From positions 62,001 to 126,000 of the forward strand of contig JAWQJJ010000004.1 of assembly GCA_033485155.1 (NCBI GenBank): DNA of 64,000 nucleotides, written 5' to 3'. Source of the DNA: Methanomassiliicoccus sp. (GTDB lineage Archaea > Thermoplasmatota > Thermoplasmata > Methanomassiliicoccales > Methanomassiliicoccaceae). The notes below the pieces were generated by a model. It was given only the letters and a program-made list of their open reading frames with translations, did no database searches and was not told the DNA's origin. The position numbers and the translations under genes were made by a program. Below are positions 34,071 through 42,936 of the stretch, piece by piece (position 1 is the stretch's first letter; every line of letters starts with the position of its first letter).

Positions 34071-36083
34071 ATGGGCTATCAATCCATCATCGAAGGAAGC
34101 GGTAACTATGGGCGATCGGAGGATGAGAACATCGGTAAGGGCGTAAGCTGGATCCTCGGAAGCGAGGGAGATGCGGTGCGAGTGGTGGCATCCATCATCG
34201 CACTGGTCGCAAGCCTGTTACTCGCCGGCAGCGCTCCGCTCCTGTCCGATGTGCTCATGCTGTCGGCTATTCTGGCGTGCGGCCTGCCGATAGTCATCGG
34301 GGCGGCCCGTGGGGTGGTGACCCGGCTTGATATCCGGGCCGACGTGCTCGTTTCCATAGCCCTGGTCGGTGCGGTTCTCATCGGGGAGCCGTTTGCCGCA
34401 GCGGAGATCTCGATCATAATGACCATCGGTACGATCTTCGAGGACCGCACCGCCAGGAAGGCCGAGGAAGGCATCACTAGGCTCATGGAGCTCAAGCCGG
34501 CCACGGCCCGGGTGGTCGGCGAGGACGGGAGTGAGAGCATCATCCCGGCCGAGGAAGTGGGCGTCGGGGTCATTGTCCGCGTGCTGCCTGGAGAGAGGAT
34601 ACCTGTGGACGGAACGATCATCCGGGGCAGGACGTCGGTAGACCAATCCGTCCTTACCGGAGAGTCCTTGCCCGTGGACAAGGATGAGGCGGACGAGGTG
34701 TTCAGCGGTACGGTCAACCAGTTCGGGACCTTCGACATGAGGGCTACCAAGGCGAACGAGGACAGCTCGTTGAGCAAGGTCATCGAGATGGTGAGGTCGG
34801 CCGATGTGGGCAAGGCCGAGGTGGTCCGGGCAGCCGACCGCTGGGCGACCTGGATCGTGATCGCCGCCCTGATCTCGGCCGTCCTGACCTATTCGCTCAC
34901 CGGAGCCGCTGTCCGGGCGGTGACGGTGCTGGTGGTATTCTGCCCCTGTGCCCTGGTTCTCGCCACCCCCACGGCGATGATGGCCGGGATCGGCAATGCC
35001 ACCAAGTTCGGCATCCTGGTGCGCTCCGGTGATGCCATGGAGCGCTTGGCCAAGGTGGACCGGGTGTTCATAGACAAGACCGGAACGCTCACCAACGGCA
35101 TGCTGGAGGTCATCTCGGTGGAAGCATGCGCTCCTATGGCTGCCGACGATCTTCTGGCCCTGGTCGCCGGGGCGGAGAGCCGCTCAGAGCATCCGGTGGG
35201 ACGAGCGATCATCTGTCACGCGCGATCCCGCCGCCTGCCCCTTCCGAGCATGGAAGACCTCAGAGTGGTGCCCGGAAGGGGTATCGTTGCCCGCTCGGAA
35301 GGTCGGACCGTACAGGTGGGCAATGCAGAGATGATGGCTGAGACGGGCATGGAGGTCCCGAAAGACCTGGAAGCCTCGGCACGGCAGCACCGGGCAAGGG
35401 GGCGGGCGACCGTGTTCGTCTCGACGGACAGCAAGATCATCGGCATGCTCGCCTTGTCAGACACCCTGCGCGATGATGCCAGGAGGACGATCGAACGGAT
35501 CCACGGGCTTGGCCTGAGGACGATGCTGCTCACCGGGGACAACGCCGGAGCAGCATCCTGCATGGCCGGCGCGGCCGGCATCCCAGAGATGAGGGCGGGC
35601 TTGCTCCCCCAGGACAAGATGGCGCTCATCGTCGCGGCGAGGGATGAGGAGAACGTCTGCATGGTCGGCGACGGGATCAATGACGCGGCAGCGCTGAAAG
35701 GGGCCAACGTCGGGGTGGCCATGGGCGGGATGGGCAGCGACATATCGGTGAGCGTCGCGGATGTGGTCCTCATGAACGATGACCTCCGCCGCCTGCCGTA
35801 TCTCCTAGAACTATCCCGAAAGGTCCTGAGGACCATTCACATGAACATCCTGGCGGCCATGACCCTGAACCTCGCGGCGATGATACTGGCGGCCATCGGC
35901 CTGCTGGATCCTGTGGTCGGAGCCCTAGTGCACAACGTGGGCTCGGTGCTGGTTGTCCTCAACTCCGCAAGGCTGCTGAGGGTGGCGGATCCCGAGGGGC
36001 TGCCGCCGCGGCAGGGAGGCGGAGGGGGAGGCATAAGTTACCATGGGGAGATGCACCCCCTCGCCGGTGAAGCAGCTCAGTAG
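34071..36083 (+). CDS. Heavy-metal P1B-type ATPase
   Basis: A 670-residue metal-exporting P-type ATPase. Motifs: actuator LTGESLPVDK, TM6 metal site FCPCALVLATP, phosphorylation site DKTGTLTNG, nucleotide-domain HP motif SEHPVGRAI, and hinge MVGDGINDAAAL. No N-terminal HMA or Cys-x-x-Cys domain precedes the first helices. The last membrane segment reads GALVHNVGSVLVVLNS, which is neither the copper pattern (YN, MSS) nor a plain zinc Asp type, so the metal is uncertain. A CsoR-type repressor lies immediately upstream. The gene ends in TAG, and its last bases overlap the convergent HerA gene by seven. Confidence 0.92.
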   Translation: MGYQSIIEGSGNYGRSEDENIGKGVSWILGSEGDAVRVVASIIALVASLLLAGSAPLLSDVLMLSAILACGLPIVIGAARGVVTRLDIRADVLVSIALVGAVLIGEPFAAAEISIIMTIGTIFEDRTARKAEEGITRLMELKPATARVVGEDGSESIIPAEEVGVGVIVRVLPGERIPVDGTIIRGRTSVDQSVLTGESLPVDKDEADEVFSGTVNQFGTFDMRATKANEDSSLSKVIEMVRSADVGKAEVVRAADRWATWIVIAALISAVLTYSLTGAAVRAVTVLVVFCPCALVLATPTAMMAGIGNATKFGILVRSGDAMERLAKVDRVFIDKTGTLTNGMLEVISVEACAPMAADDLLALVAGAESRSEHPVGRAIICHARSRRLPLPSMEDLRVVPGRGIVARSEGRTVQVGNAEMMAETGMEVPKDLEASARQHRARGRATVFVSTDSKIIGMLALSDTLRDDARRTIERIHGLGLRTMLLTGDNAGAASCMAGAAGIPEMRAGLLPQDKMALIVAARDEENVCMVGDGINDAAALKGANVGVAMGGMGSDISVSVADVVLMNDDLRRLPYLLELSRKVLRTIHMNILAAMTLNLAAMILAAIGLLDPVVGALVHNVGSVLVVLNSARLLRVADPEGLPPRQGGGGGGISYHGEMHPLAGEAAQ

Positions 36084-37615
36084 AAGCCTCGATCTGGAGT
36101 CGTCCTAGAGGTGCTCTTCAACGGTGCCCTTGCCAGCTCTTTCTCCAGGTACTCCTCGTACAGGTGGATCTTCACCGGGACCGCGAAGGGGGTGAATGGC
36201 GAAGCGATGAGGGCCTCCCCCGGCATCAGCATCTGAATCTCGTTCTCCAGCTGGGAGATGTCCTGCTTGGCGGAGTTCTTGAGGATCTCCCGGTCCTTGC
36301 GATCGGCGAGGCCGAGCACGAAGAGGGTGTTGAACTGAGAGATGATCTCAGTGTCGATGAGCTTGGGCTGCTGCGATACTGCACACAATCCGGTCTTGAA
36401 CTTACGGCCCTCGCGGGCGATCTGGGCGAAAATGCTGCCCTTGGCCTCGGTGAGCACCCTCTGCGCCTCCTCCAGGGCGATGAGCACCGGGGGAAGTCGG
36501 TCGAACCGGTCCTTGTCGGCGTACAGCTCCTTGTTGCGCTCGAAGATGGCGCGCGAGAGTACGGTGGAAACGAGCAGTTCCTCCTCCTCGTACATGTTGG
36601 AGGTGTCCGCCAGGACGACCTTGCCGTCGTGCAGGGCGTCGATGATGTTATTCGTGACAGATAACTTGGGATCCCTGGTTATGAGGTCCAGACGAAATAG
36701 GTTCTCCAGGCGGCGCTTGATGACGTTGATGGTGCCCTCGTGGTACTTGTTCTCCCCCAGGTCCTTGCTTATCGTGCCCACCGGCCGGTCGTTAAGCTCC
36801 ACCAGCCAGTTGTCCCCGTAGCGGTACTGGGCAGACTGCATGCACTCCTTCTGGGGTTCGGAGAAGTCGTAGAGGTTCTGCAGGTCGGAGATCTCGATCT
36901 CCGAGGCGGCCAGGCGTAGGCTGTTGAACGGGCCGTCCAGCTTCCGGGAGGAGAACACCACCAGGGCGTCAGGTCGGCCGGCATGCTTGAGGCCTCGCTT
37001 CTTGGCCTCCCCCCCGTCATAGTACTCGCCATGGGGGTCGAGGATGAGGAATCCGTACTTGCGAAGGCTCATGCACGAAAGGGCGAGGTTCTTCATCAGG
37101 TTGCTCTTGCCCATGCCAGTGGTGGCGAAGATGCCGATGTGGTGCGGTATCGCCTGCCCGGTGATGCCGACCGGGAAATCGAGCACCTGGTCCCCGGAGC
37201 GGAGGTTCCCGACCTGAATATCTCCAAGCCAGTTCTTGAGGAATTCATAGTCCTGGATATCCGTCCGGCGGACCTTGGCGAAGTGGTTGGGTATCGTCTT
37301 GGTCTTGCGGAAGGTCGACCCGATGCACCCCAGGGGAATGGACACCCCGGCGCAGAACAGCTGCGGCCGGACCCGCTCCACATCATAGTCCATGTTGATT
37401 GCGTCGCCCCTCAGCACCTGCCCGGCAAAGGTCTCCATCCAATCCTTCTGGTCGGAATCAGCCCCGTGCTCGATGTCCATGACCCGAATAAGGTACCGGT
37501 CCGGGGAGGTCTCGTTCTCTACGACCAGCATCTCGCCGACCTGCAGCGGTTCCCCGAAGTTCATCCTGAAGCGCGTCTCCATGACGCTGTTGCCGACGAC
37601 CCGACCGATATGCAT
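36077..37615 (-). CDS. HerA-like hexameric DNA translocase (DUF87 ATPase)
   Basis: A 512-residue ATPase of the HerA/FtsK superfamily. A HAS-barrel N-terminal domain (residues about 1-90; IGRVVGNSVMETRF) is followed by RecA-like motifs: Walker A HIGIFATTGMGKSNLMKN, LILDPHGEYYDG, Walker B PVLIALEEAQRVL, and the later FKTGLCAVSQQPKLID and the sensor-like FVLGLADRKDREIL. HerA works with NurA nuclease and Mre11-Rad50 in end resection. Mre11-Rad50 is 2.7 kb away, but no NurA gene is near. ATG 37615 has AGGGAGGG about 6 bases upstream. Confidence 0.9.
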   Translation of the reverse strand: MHIGRVVGNSVMETRFRMNFGEPLQVGEMLVVENETSPDRYLIRVMDIEHGADSDQKDWMETFAGQVLRGDAINMDYDVERVRPQLFCAGVSIPLGCIGSTFRKTKTIPNHFAKVRRTDIQDYEFLKNWLGDIQVGNLRSGDQVLDFPVGITGQAIPHHIGIFATTGMGKSNLMKNLALSCMSLRKYGFLILDPHGEYYDGGEAKKRGLKHAGRPDALVVFSSRKLDGPFNSLRLAASEIEISDLQNLYDFSEPQKECMQSAQYRYGDNWLVELNDRPVGTISKDLGENKYHEGTINVIKRRLENLFRLDLITRDPKLSVTNNIIDALHDGKVVLADTSNMYEEEELLVSTVLSRAIFERNKELYADKDRFDRLPPVLIALEEAQRVLTEAKGSIFAQIAREGRKFKTGLCAVSQQPKLIDTEIISQFNTLFVLGLADRKDREILKNSAKQDISQLENEIQMLMPGEALIASPFTPFAVPVKIHLYEEYLEKELARAPLKSTSRTTPDRGFY

Positions 37616-37686
37616 GTGAACCCTCCCTGTTACGACGGGAGGGTCAATGACCCACCGACCATTTACCGTTTGCCGATGCTAGCCAC

Positions 37687-37929
37687 CTACGGTAGAAAGA
37701 CCACTGCCAGATTGATCACGAAAAGGATCAGCAATGGTAGGATGGCGATGCTAAGGGCTCGGGACAACGTCTTGCTGCCGACCTTGGAGGTGGTGACGAT
37801 CTCCTTGGCGAACAGCAGTCCCGCCAGTACGACGGTCACTATCGCGAATTCGACCTTGGCATCCACTCCCCAGTCGAATAGGGCCGAAAGATTGCCGGTG
37901 GCGTTAAGAAGGATATCCTCGGAGGTCAC
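37687..37929 (-). CDS. Small two-helix membrane protein
   Basis: An 80-residue protein with two hydrophobic helices (about 25-42 and 59-78) joined by a basic loop EIVTTSKVGSKTLSR. The start is GTG 37929: the strong minus-strand TATA box (TATATATATAAAAA, about 37947-37960) is centred 25 bases before it, so the transcript is leaderless and GTG is fixed. No family is recognised. It may precede the HerA gene in one transcript (71 bases apart), but the function is unknown. Confidence 0.65.
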   Translation of the reverse strand: MTSEDILLNATGNLSALFDWGVDAKVEFAIVTVVLAGLLFAKEIVTTSKVGSKTLSRALSIAILPLLILFVINLAVVFLP

Positions 37930-37946
37930 GTTATTGAAAGTGGATG

Positions 37947-37960
37947 TTTTTATATATATA
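37947..37960 (-). promoter_or_regulatory. Strong TATA box of the small membrane-protein gene
   Basis: A run of TATATATATA followed by AAAA on the minus strand, 25 bases (centre) before GTG 37929. It is one of the best archaeal core promoters in the window. Confidence 0.65.
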
Positions 37961-38002
37961 CATTATGGAATAGAAACCAGTCTCCCTTTCAGGAAACGAC
38001 GT

Positions 38003-39283
38003 TCACCCCCCATCGCTCCGGACCGAAGCGGCGATATGCTTGGCCAGGGCAAGCATCATCCACGCCTGCCCCCACCGCATGTAGGGGATGCGGTTGACGA
38101 ACCGCTCATGCCTCTGATGGTAGAAATATCCGGAGGGGTCCTGCATGTTCTCGACCGTCCACTGGGCGATTCTTCGCGAGGTGCCGAGCGCCAGGGGATC
38201 GCGGTCAGCGAGCTTGGCGAAGGTAATGATGCCCTGGGCCTGGTGGTGGATGTCGGCCGGCCAGCTCTGGGGCAGGCGCCATAGGGCCCGCCCGGACGGA
38301 TCGAACTGCCTCTCCCGATAGAAGTCAGCTCCCCGGTGCAGCGCGTCCCTATACTTGGCGTCGTTCCGTCCGGAGCGGTCGATGAATTCCAGCAGGGAAT
38401 CGAGGACAAACCCCTGATGGAAGTCGATCTGCATCCTCTTGCTCCCGGTGGCCGGGTCTATGCTGTAGGCCCACGAGCCATCCTCCTCCTGCTTGGCCAC
38501 GGTAAAGTCCACCGCCCGGGCCGCCCGCTCCACGAGATCCCGACGGCCGGTCAGCGAGCCGAGCCGGGCCATGAACGCTGCGCCCAGCATGCTGGCGTTG
38601 TGGACCACGTGGTGGTCGATCGGGGTGTAGCTGTAGCATATGCCGTCTCCGTCCTCATGCACGCTGAGATCCTGCAGGATGAAGTCCGCCACCCCGGATG
38701 CGAGGTCCAGATGATCCTTTCGTTCGGTCAGGGCGTGGAGGTCCAGGAGCGCGTTGCCCACGAATGACGAGATCACGATCGTGGGCAGTCCGGCCTTGGA
38801 GAAGCGGGTTATATCCTGCCAGTCGAAGTTGAACCCCCAGCAATTGCCGTGATAGCCGGGGGACCGGGACTCCAGGAGGCTGTTCACCAGGTCGTCGGTG
38901 ACTGATGTGAATGCCCTCTCATCGACAATGCCCGCCCGACGCATGTCGCAGTAGGCGCTAAGAAAGAGCCCGACCGCTTTGGGGTTCCTGCTCATCCTGA
39001 CCTTGAAAACGCGGCGAAGATCCACCGGGGAATAAACAAAAAACTGGGTCATCGCTACCTTGGGAAGCTTCCCAGGTAGCGAGCCCAGCAGGGGGGAGTT
39101 CAATGCGTCATAGGGATCTGCTCCCCGGTAATCCAGGGAGCGAACGTATGTTTCGAGGCGTTGGAGGGAGCCCTTCAGCGCTCCAAGCTCGTCGGGGTCA
39201 GCTCCCGCAGGCTTCCCGGATGAGCCTGATGACCTCGGTTTTGACCTTCCTGCTCCGGCTGAAGTCCGCCCTTCGGTTCCCAT
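38003..39283 (-). CDS. Conserved glycan-cluster protein (alpha/alpha-barrel, glycosidase-like)
   Basis: A mostly helical protein of about 390-425 residues with repeated helix pairs and aromatic/His motifs (YHGNCWGFNFDWQ, YSYTPIDHHVVHNASM, RMQIDFHQGFVLDSLLEF, FYHQRHERFVNRIPYMRWG). It looks like an (alpha/alpha)6 or (alpha/alpha)7 barrel as in glycan-processing enzymes. Similar proteins sit in polysaccharide clusters. The start is unclear. ATG 39283 would overlap the upstream gene by 86 bases with an unconserved Ser/Gly-rich stretch, while the plausible domain begins near LQRLETYV. CTG 39178 is the nearest start-like codon, but its Shine-Dalgarno is poor. Confidence 0.75.
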   Translation of the reverse strand: MGTEGRTSAGAGRSKPRSSGSSGKPAGADPDELGALKGSLQRLETYVRSLDYRGADPYDALNSPLLGSLPGKLPKVAMTQFFVYSPVDLRRVFKVRMSRNPKAVGLFLSAYCDMRRAGIVDERAFTSVTDDLVNSLLESRSPGYHGNCWGFNFDWQDITRFSKAGLPTIVISSFVGNALLDLHALTERKDHLDLASGVADFILQDLSVHEDGDGICYSYTPIDHHVVHNASMLGAAFMARLGSLTGRRDLVERAARAVDFTVAKQEEDGSWAYSIDPATGSKRMQIDFHQGFVLDSLLEFIDRSGRNDAKYRDALHRGADFYRERQFDPSGRALWRLPQSWPADIHHQAQGIITFAKLADRDPLALGTSRRIAQWTVENMQDPSGYFYHQRHERFVNRIPYMRWGQAWMMLALAKHIAASVRSDGG

Positions 39284-40214
39284 CGATGCTCGACATGACG
39301 TGCTGGAATATGGCCTTTGGGTCACGGGAATGGAACATCTTGCCGCTCTCGATCAGCTCCCTGTCGACGGACAACAGGCATTCCCCGGGGAAGAAGGACA
39401 CCGAGGGCTTGCCCATGCACGCCGCCTCCCTGGCCATCGTCCCCGAGCCGGTGAGGACCGCATCGGCGTGATAGCACAGGTCCAGGCCGTTGAGGGCGTG
39501 CTTCGGGATATATGCGTCCAGCCCGGCGGCGTATTCGGCGTCTCCCTTATCCCGGGGCAGGTACACGACGTTGATGCCGTTGGCCCGGAACATGCGCACC
39601 AGGTCGGGGACTAGGGTCCTGTTCTCCAGGACATAGAACGACGCCAGAGCTTCAGGCCGGATGACGACGTAGTTGTCGAACGGCAGCTGGTCGGTGAAAT
39701 GGGGGTTCGGGGCGAAGTCGGCGATGTACACGTCCTCCTTGTAGCCGTCATAGGCATACAGCCCATGGCCGCTCATGTGGGAAGCGAACGCATCGTAGCA
39801 GGCCTGAGGAATGATGACCTTGTCGGCCAGGTCCTTCACCCCGGTTTCCATATACTGGAGCATGGACTTCTTCTGGAAGAACTTGAGATCGTTGTCGCAC
39901 AGCAGCACCGACCTCCCGCCCTTCATCTTGGAGACCATGACGCTCATGCCGTTCTCGAACGACAGGGCGGCGTCGAAGTCCTCTACCGAGGTCCACAGCG
40001 CTAGGGTCCGGCTCACCATGCCCAGCGACTTCTTCACCCCGTTGCGGTGGTCCGCGCCGATTACCCTTCCTTCGATGCCGAGCATCTTCGTCAGCTCGAC
40101 GGTCTCCGCCCGCTCTCTGATCGTGACCTGGAACCTCTCGTCGCGGAGGTCCTTCAGCACGACGTTGAAGAAGAGGGCGTGCGACGGGTTGATGATGTCT
40201 ACCCAGATGTCCAT
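39198..40214 (-). CDS. DUF354 / GT-B glycosyltransferase-like protein
   Basis: A 338-residue DUF354 protein, a GT-B fold family related to UDP-GlcNAc 2-epimerases and MurG-like glycosyltransferases. It opens MDIWVDIINPSHALFFNVVL, with a His near the start as in the family. Later it has the nucleotide-binding-like TGSGTMAREAACMGKPSVSF and a terminal FFPGECL segment. ATG 40214 is chosen because GGAGGACGGAG ends next to it and the frame upstream is unconserved. It follows the UDP-sugar dehydrogenase gene by 14 bases, so the two are probably in one operon for surface-glycan synthesis. Confidence 0.85.
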   Translation of the reverse strand: MDIWVDIINPSHALFFNVVLKDLRDERFQVTIRERAETVELTKMLGIEGRVIGADHRNGVKKSLGMVSRTLALWTSVEDFDAALSFENGMSVMVSKMKGGRSVLLCDNDLKFFQKKSMLQYMETGVKDLADKVIIPQACYDAFASHMSGHGLYAYDGYKEDVYIADFAPNPHFTDQLPFDNYVVIRPEALASFYVLENRTLVPDLVRMFRANGINVVYLPRDKGDAEYAAGLDAYIPKHALNGLDLCYHADAVLTGSGTMAREAACMGKPSVSFFPGECLLSVDRELIESGKMFHSRDPKAIFQHVMSSIDGNRRADFSRSRKVKTEVIRLIREACGS

Positions 40215-40228
40215 GCTCCGTCCTCCTC

Positions 40229-41536
40229 TTAGATCCTTTGGGCCGCCAGGTCCTTGACCTTGATCTGGGTCGGCTCCACGTCCGCCGTCGGCTTGAGGAT
40301 CTCCGCGTTGCCAAGGACCTTGACGGTGTATCCGGCACCCACCCACGCATCGGGGTCCAGGCAGTTCCGGGTGTCCAGCAGGTTCTTGTTGCGCATGTTC
40401 AGGTGGTACGGGTTGATGGTCTTGAAGCAATCGTGGTCCGTCACCAGGACAAGGCAGTCGCTGTTGTTGCTCGCCTCGTTAAGCGATTCCAGCTCGACGT
40501 CGAAGCGCTTGACCAGGGGGTCGTGGCACCGGACGGTGATGCCCTCGTTCTCCGCCAGCTTGATGATGCGGTGGGCCGGGGTCTCCCTGGAGTCGGAAAC
40601 GTTGCCCTTGTAGGCCACCCCGAGCAGGGTGATGGTGGGGTTCTCCACGTCCTTGAGCATGCTTTTGATCGTCCTGATGACATAGTTGGGCATGCTGTCG
40701 TTGATGTCCCTGGCGGTCTTGATCAGCTGGCAGTTCATGGAGTTATCAGCGAGGAACCAGGGGTCGACCGCGATGCAGTGGCCGCCCACGCCGGGGCCGG
40801 GCTTGGCAATGTTCACCCGGGGGTGCTTGTTGGCAAACTCTCTCGCTTCCCAGATGTTGATGTTGTTGTCCTCGGCGACCTTGGCGAACTCGTTGGCCAG
40901 GGCGATGTTGACATCCCGGTAGGTGTTCTCCATGAGCTTGATGAACTCGGCGGTGGTGAGGTCGGTGAGGTGCAGCGTGCCCTTGACGAACGAGGCATAG
41001 AGGTCCTTGGCCTTGGACGCGGACTGCCAGTCCTTGCCTCCAATGATGCGGTCGTTGTGCGTCATCTCATAGACCACGTTGCCCGGTATGGCCCTTTCCG
41101 AACAGTAAGCAGCATAGAACTGGTCCGCACTTAATCCGCTGCTCTTGAGGATCGGCACGACCAGTTTGGCAGTCGTTCCCGGCGGGACGGTGGATTCCAG
41201 AACCACAAGGTTCCCCTCCCGGAGCTTGGAGGCGACCATGGTCGCCGCGCTCTTGACGTACTCCAGGCCGGCCACGTGCATGTCCTTCGCCAGCGGGGTG
41301 GGCACGCAGATGATGTACGCGTCCGCCTCGGGGACCTCGGTCTGAGCGTGGAACCTCTCAGCGGCCCTCTTGTACAGGTTGAGCATAAGGGGCTCCTCAT
41401 CCGAGATAGCCCCCCGGTTCAACCGCTCGACGACCGCTTGGTTGACATCCACGCCTATCACTTCGTTGCCGGCCTCGGCCAGCAGTAAGGCAGTCGGGAA
41501 CCCAATGTACCCTAGCCCCATTACGCAAACCTTCAT
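40229..41536 (-). CDS. UDP-N-acetyl-D-mannosamine dehydrogenase-like nucleotide-sugar dehydrogenase
   Basis: A 435-residue NAD-dependent UDP-sugar 6-dehydrogenase (UDPGDH/WecC family). It has the Rossmann start MKVCVMGLGYIGFPTALLLA, the VPTPL segment, ESTVPPGTT, the helix motif ELIKLMENTYRDVNIALANE-like (residues about 205-225), and the catalytic cysteine GPGVGGHCIAVDPWFL. The C-terminal domain has GVAYKGNVSDSRETPA. It likely oxidises UDP-ManNAc to the uronic acid for N-glycans or S-layer decoration. ATG 41536 is the conserved start, and the in-frame extension to 41647 is leader RNA. A leader of about 95 bases carries GGGGGGTAAATAAA before the ATG. Confidence 0.93.
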   Translation of the reverse strand: MKVCVMGLGYIGFPTALLLAEAGNEVIGVDVNQAVVERLNRGAISDEEPLMLNLYKRAAERFHAQTEVPEADAYIICVPTPLAKDMHVAGLEYVKSAATMVASKLREGNLVVLESTVPPGTTAKLVVPILKSSGLSADQFYAAYCSERAIPGNVVYEMTHNDRIIGGKDWQSASKAKDLYASFVKGTLHLTDLTTAEFIKLMENTYRDVNIALANEFAKVAEDNNINIWEAREFANKHPRVNIAKPGPGVGGHCIAVDPWFLADNSMNCQLIKTARDINDSMPNYVIRTIKSMLKDVENPTITLLGVAYKGNVSDSRETPAHRIIKLAENEGITVRCHDPLVKRFDVELESLNEASNNSDCLVLVTDHDCFKTINPYHLNMRNKNLLDTRNCLDPDAWVGAGYTVKVLGNAEILKPTADVEPTQIKVKDLAAQRI

Positions 41537-41650
41537 TTTATTTACCCCCCTTGATCTAGCTTTGTTCTTGTCTGTTTTTTCTAATTTTGGAAAGTGTTTG
41601 CCCCTTATTTGTTTCCGCGAATCTCGTAACTGAGAGCTTTGTATCAAAGT

Positions 41651-41664
41651 CTATATATTTTTTA
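41651..41664 (-). promoter_or_regulatory. TATA box of the UDP-sugar dehydrogenase operon
   Basis: The AT run TAAAAAATATATAG on the minus strand predicts transcription starting near 41630, leaving an unusually long leader of about 95 bases before ATG 41536. Confidence 0.5.
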
Positions 41665-41680
41665 TTATCTTTTACTTAGA

Positions 41681-41710
41681 ACCGAGAGCGCTCACTTAAC
41701 GGCTCTCGGT
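41681..41710. terminator. Perfect 9-bp stem-loop after the GT2 gene
   Basis: ACCGAGAGC and GCTCTCGGT are exact complements across a 12-base loop. The hairpin lies 10 bases beyond the GT2 stop and just upstream of the next gene's TATA box. It can end or stabilise the GT2 transcript, or act as a barrier between the two units. The bases after it on the minus strand are A-rich rather than a classic T tract. Confidence 0.45.
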
Positions 41711-41719
41711 CCGCTGCGG

Positions 41720-42700
41720 TCATCGCTTCACCGTTTCTACTCTTACCACCTCCATCTGCGCAAGATCGGACCTCTCCGATCGGATACCATTCTGATTGCG
41801 GATGATCTTCGAGAGTGAGCTCAGCGACAGACCGGCGACGGCCATGAGCGCTCCCAGGTAGACCAGGGACTGCGCCAACGTCGAGGTCAGCTGCCACGAC
41901 CATCCGAACGGGGCTGAACCGGTGAGGAGCGCCATGCCCAATCCTACTCCGGCCAAGCCCATGATTGCTCCCGGGAGCCCGAAGAAGAGCAGCGGCCGCC
42001 TCTGTCCGATCTCCAGGATCAGGCTGTTGATGAGGCCGACACCCATGGACAGGGGGTTCTTCTTGTGCTTGTTCGGGACGTCATAGCTGACGTTGATGGG
42101 CACCTCCCTGATCCTCAGCCCCCGGGCCACGAAGTGCATGATCATGGCCGACTCGATGCTGTAGCCTGAGGACCGGAAGTCCATGTTCTGGACTCCTTTC
42201 TTGCTCATGGCCCGGAAGCCGGACTGGGTATCGCTTATCTCCTGCCCTGTCCCCAGGTTGGTGAACCGGTCGAGGACCTTCTGCCCCACCCTCCGGTACA
42301 TGGGCACCTTGGCGGTGCCATCCATGAACCGGGAGCCGATGACCAGGTCGGCCTCATCGGTTATGATGGGCGCGATGACGTTGGGGATGTCCTCAGGATA
42401 GTGCTGTCCGTCGGCATCGATCATAACCGCGACCGAGTACTCGATGGTCTCCAACTCGGCGAACCCTTTCATCACCGCGGCGGCCTTGCCGCTGTTCTTC
42501 TCCAATCTCAGTACCTTCGCGCCAGCCATTGCGGCGGTCTCGGAGGTTCGATCGGACGAGCCGTCGTCGACCACGATCACGTTATCCGAGAACATCTTGG
42601 CTCTCAGGACCACCGACCCGATGGTCAGCTCCTCGTTGAAAGCCGGGATGATGACCGCTATCTCGGTTGAAAGCGGAAACCTCCCATCGGCCGTGTACAT
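41720..42700 (-). CDS. Family 2 glycosyltransferase with two C-terminal membrane helices
   Basis: A 326-residue GT-A glycosyltransferase of the dolichol-phosphate mannose synthase / DPG type. It has VIIPAFNEELTIGSVVLRA, DDGSSDRTSETA, the metal-binding MIDADGQHYPEDIP, and GSRFMDG with SDTQSGFRAM later. Two membrane helices (about 235-260 and 272-297) follow the catalytic domain, as in polyisoprenyl-phosphate sugar synthases. It probably loads a sugar onto a lipid carrier for protein glycosylation. Its ATG has GGGGGGTAAAAG upstream, like that of the UDP-sugar dehydrogenase. Confidence 0.92.
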   Translation of the reverse strand: MYTADGRFPLSTEIAVIIPAFNEELTIGSVVLRAKMFSDNVIVVDDGSSDRTSETAAMAGAKVLRLEKNSGKAAAVMKGFAELETIEYSVAVMIDADGQHYPEDIPNVIAPIITDEADLVIGSRFMDGTAKVPMYRRVGQKVLDRFTNLGTGQEISDTQSGFRAMSKKGVQNMDFRSSGYSIESAMIMHFVARGLRIREVPINVSYDVPNKHKKNPLSMGVGLINSLILEIGQRRPLLFFGLPGAIMGLAGVGLGMALLTGSAPFGWSWQLTSTLAQSLVYLGALMAVAGLSLSSLSKIIRNQNGIRSERSDLAQMEVVRVETVKR

Positions 42701-42936
42701 CTTCTCTTTTACCCCCCTTTGTACCTAGGTCTTAAGGGACCTGCCCTGCTTTCCTAGGCACTGTAGTGTTTTAGAAGAGGACATATATATTAATTTCCAA
42801 TAAATCGAATCGACCAGTTCTATCTTTCTCGATAATGATAGAATATTCGACAGCCGAGTTCACTATTCTGGGTTATTATCACATCATCGAAATTTAGCAG
42901 GGAAGATTTATGTCCGGCCTCCGGATAATCCATCGA

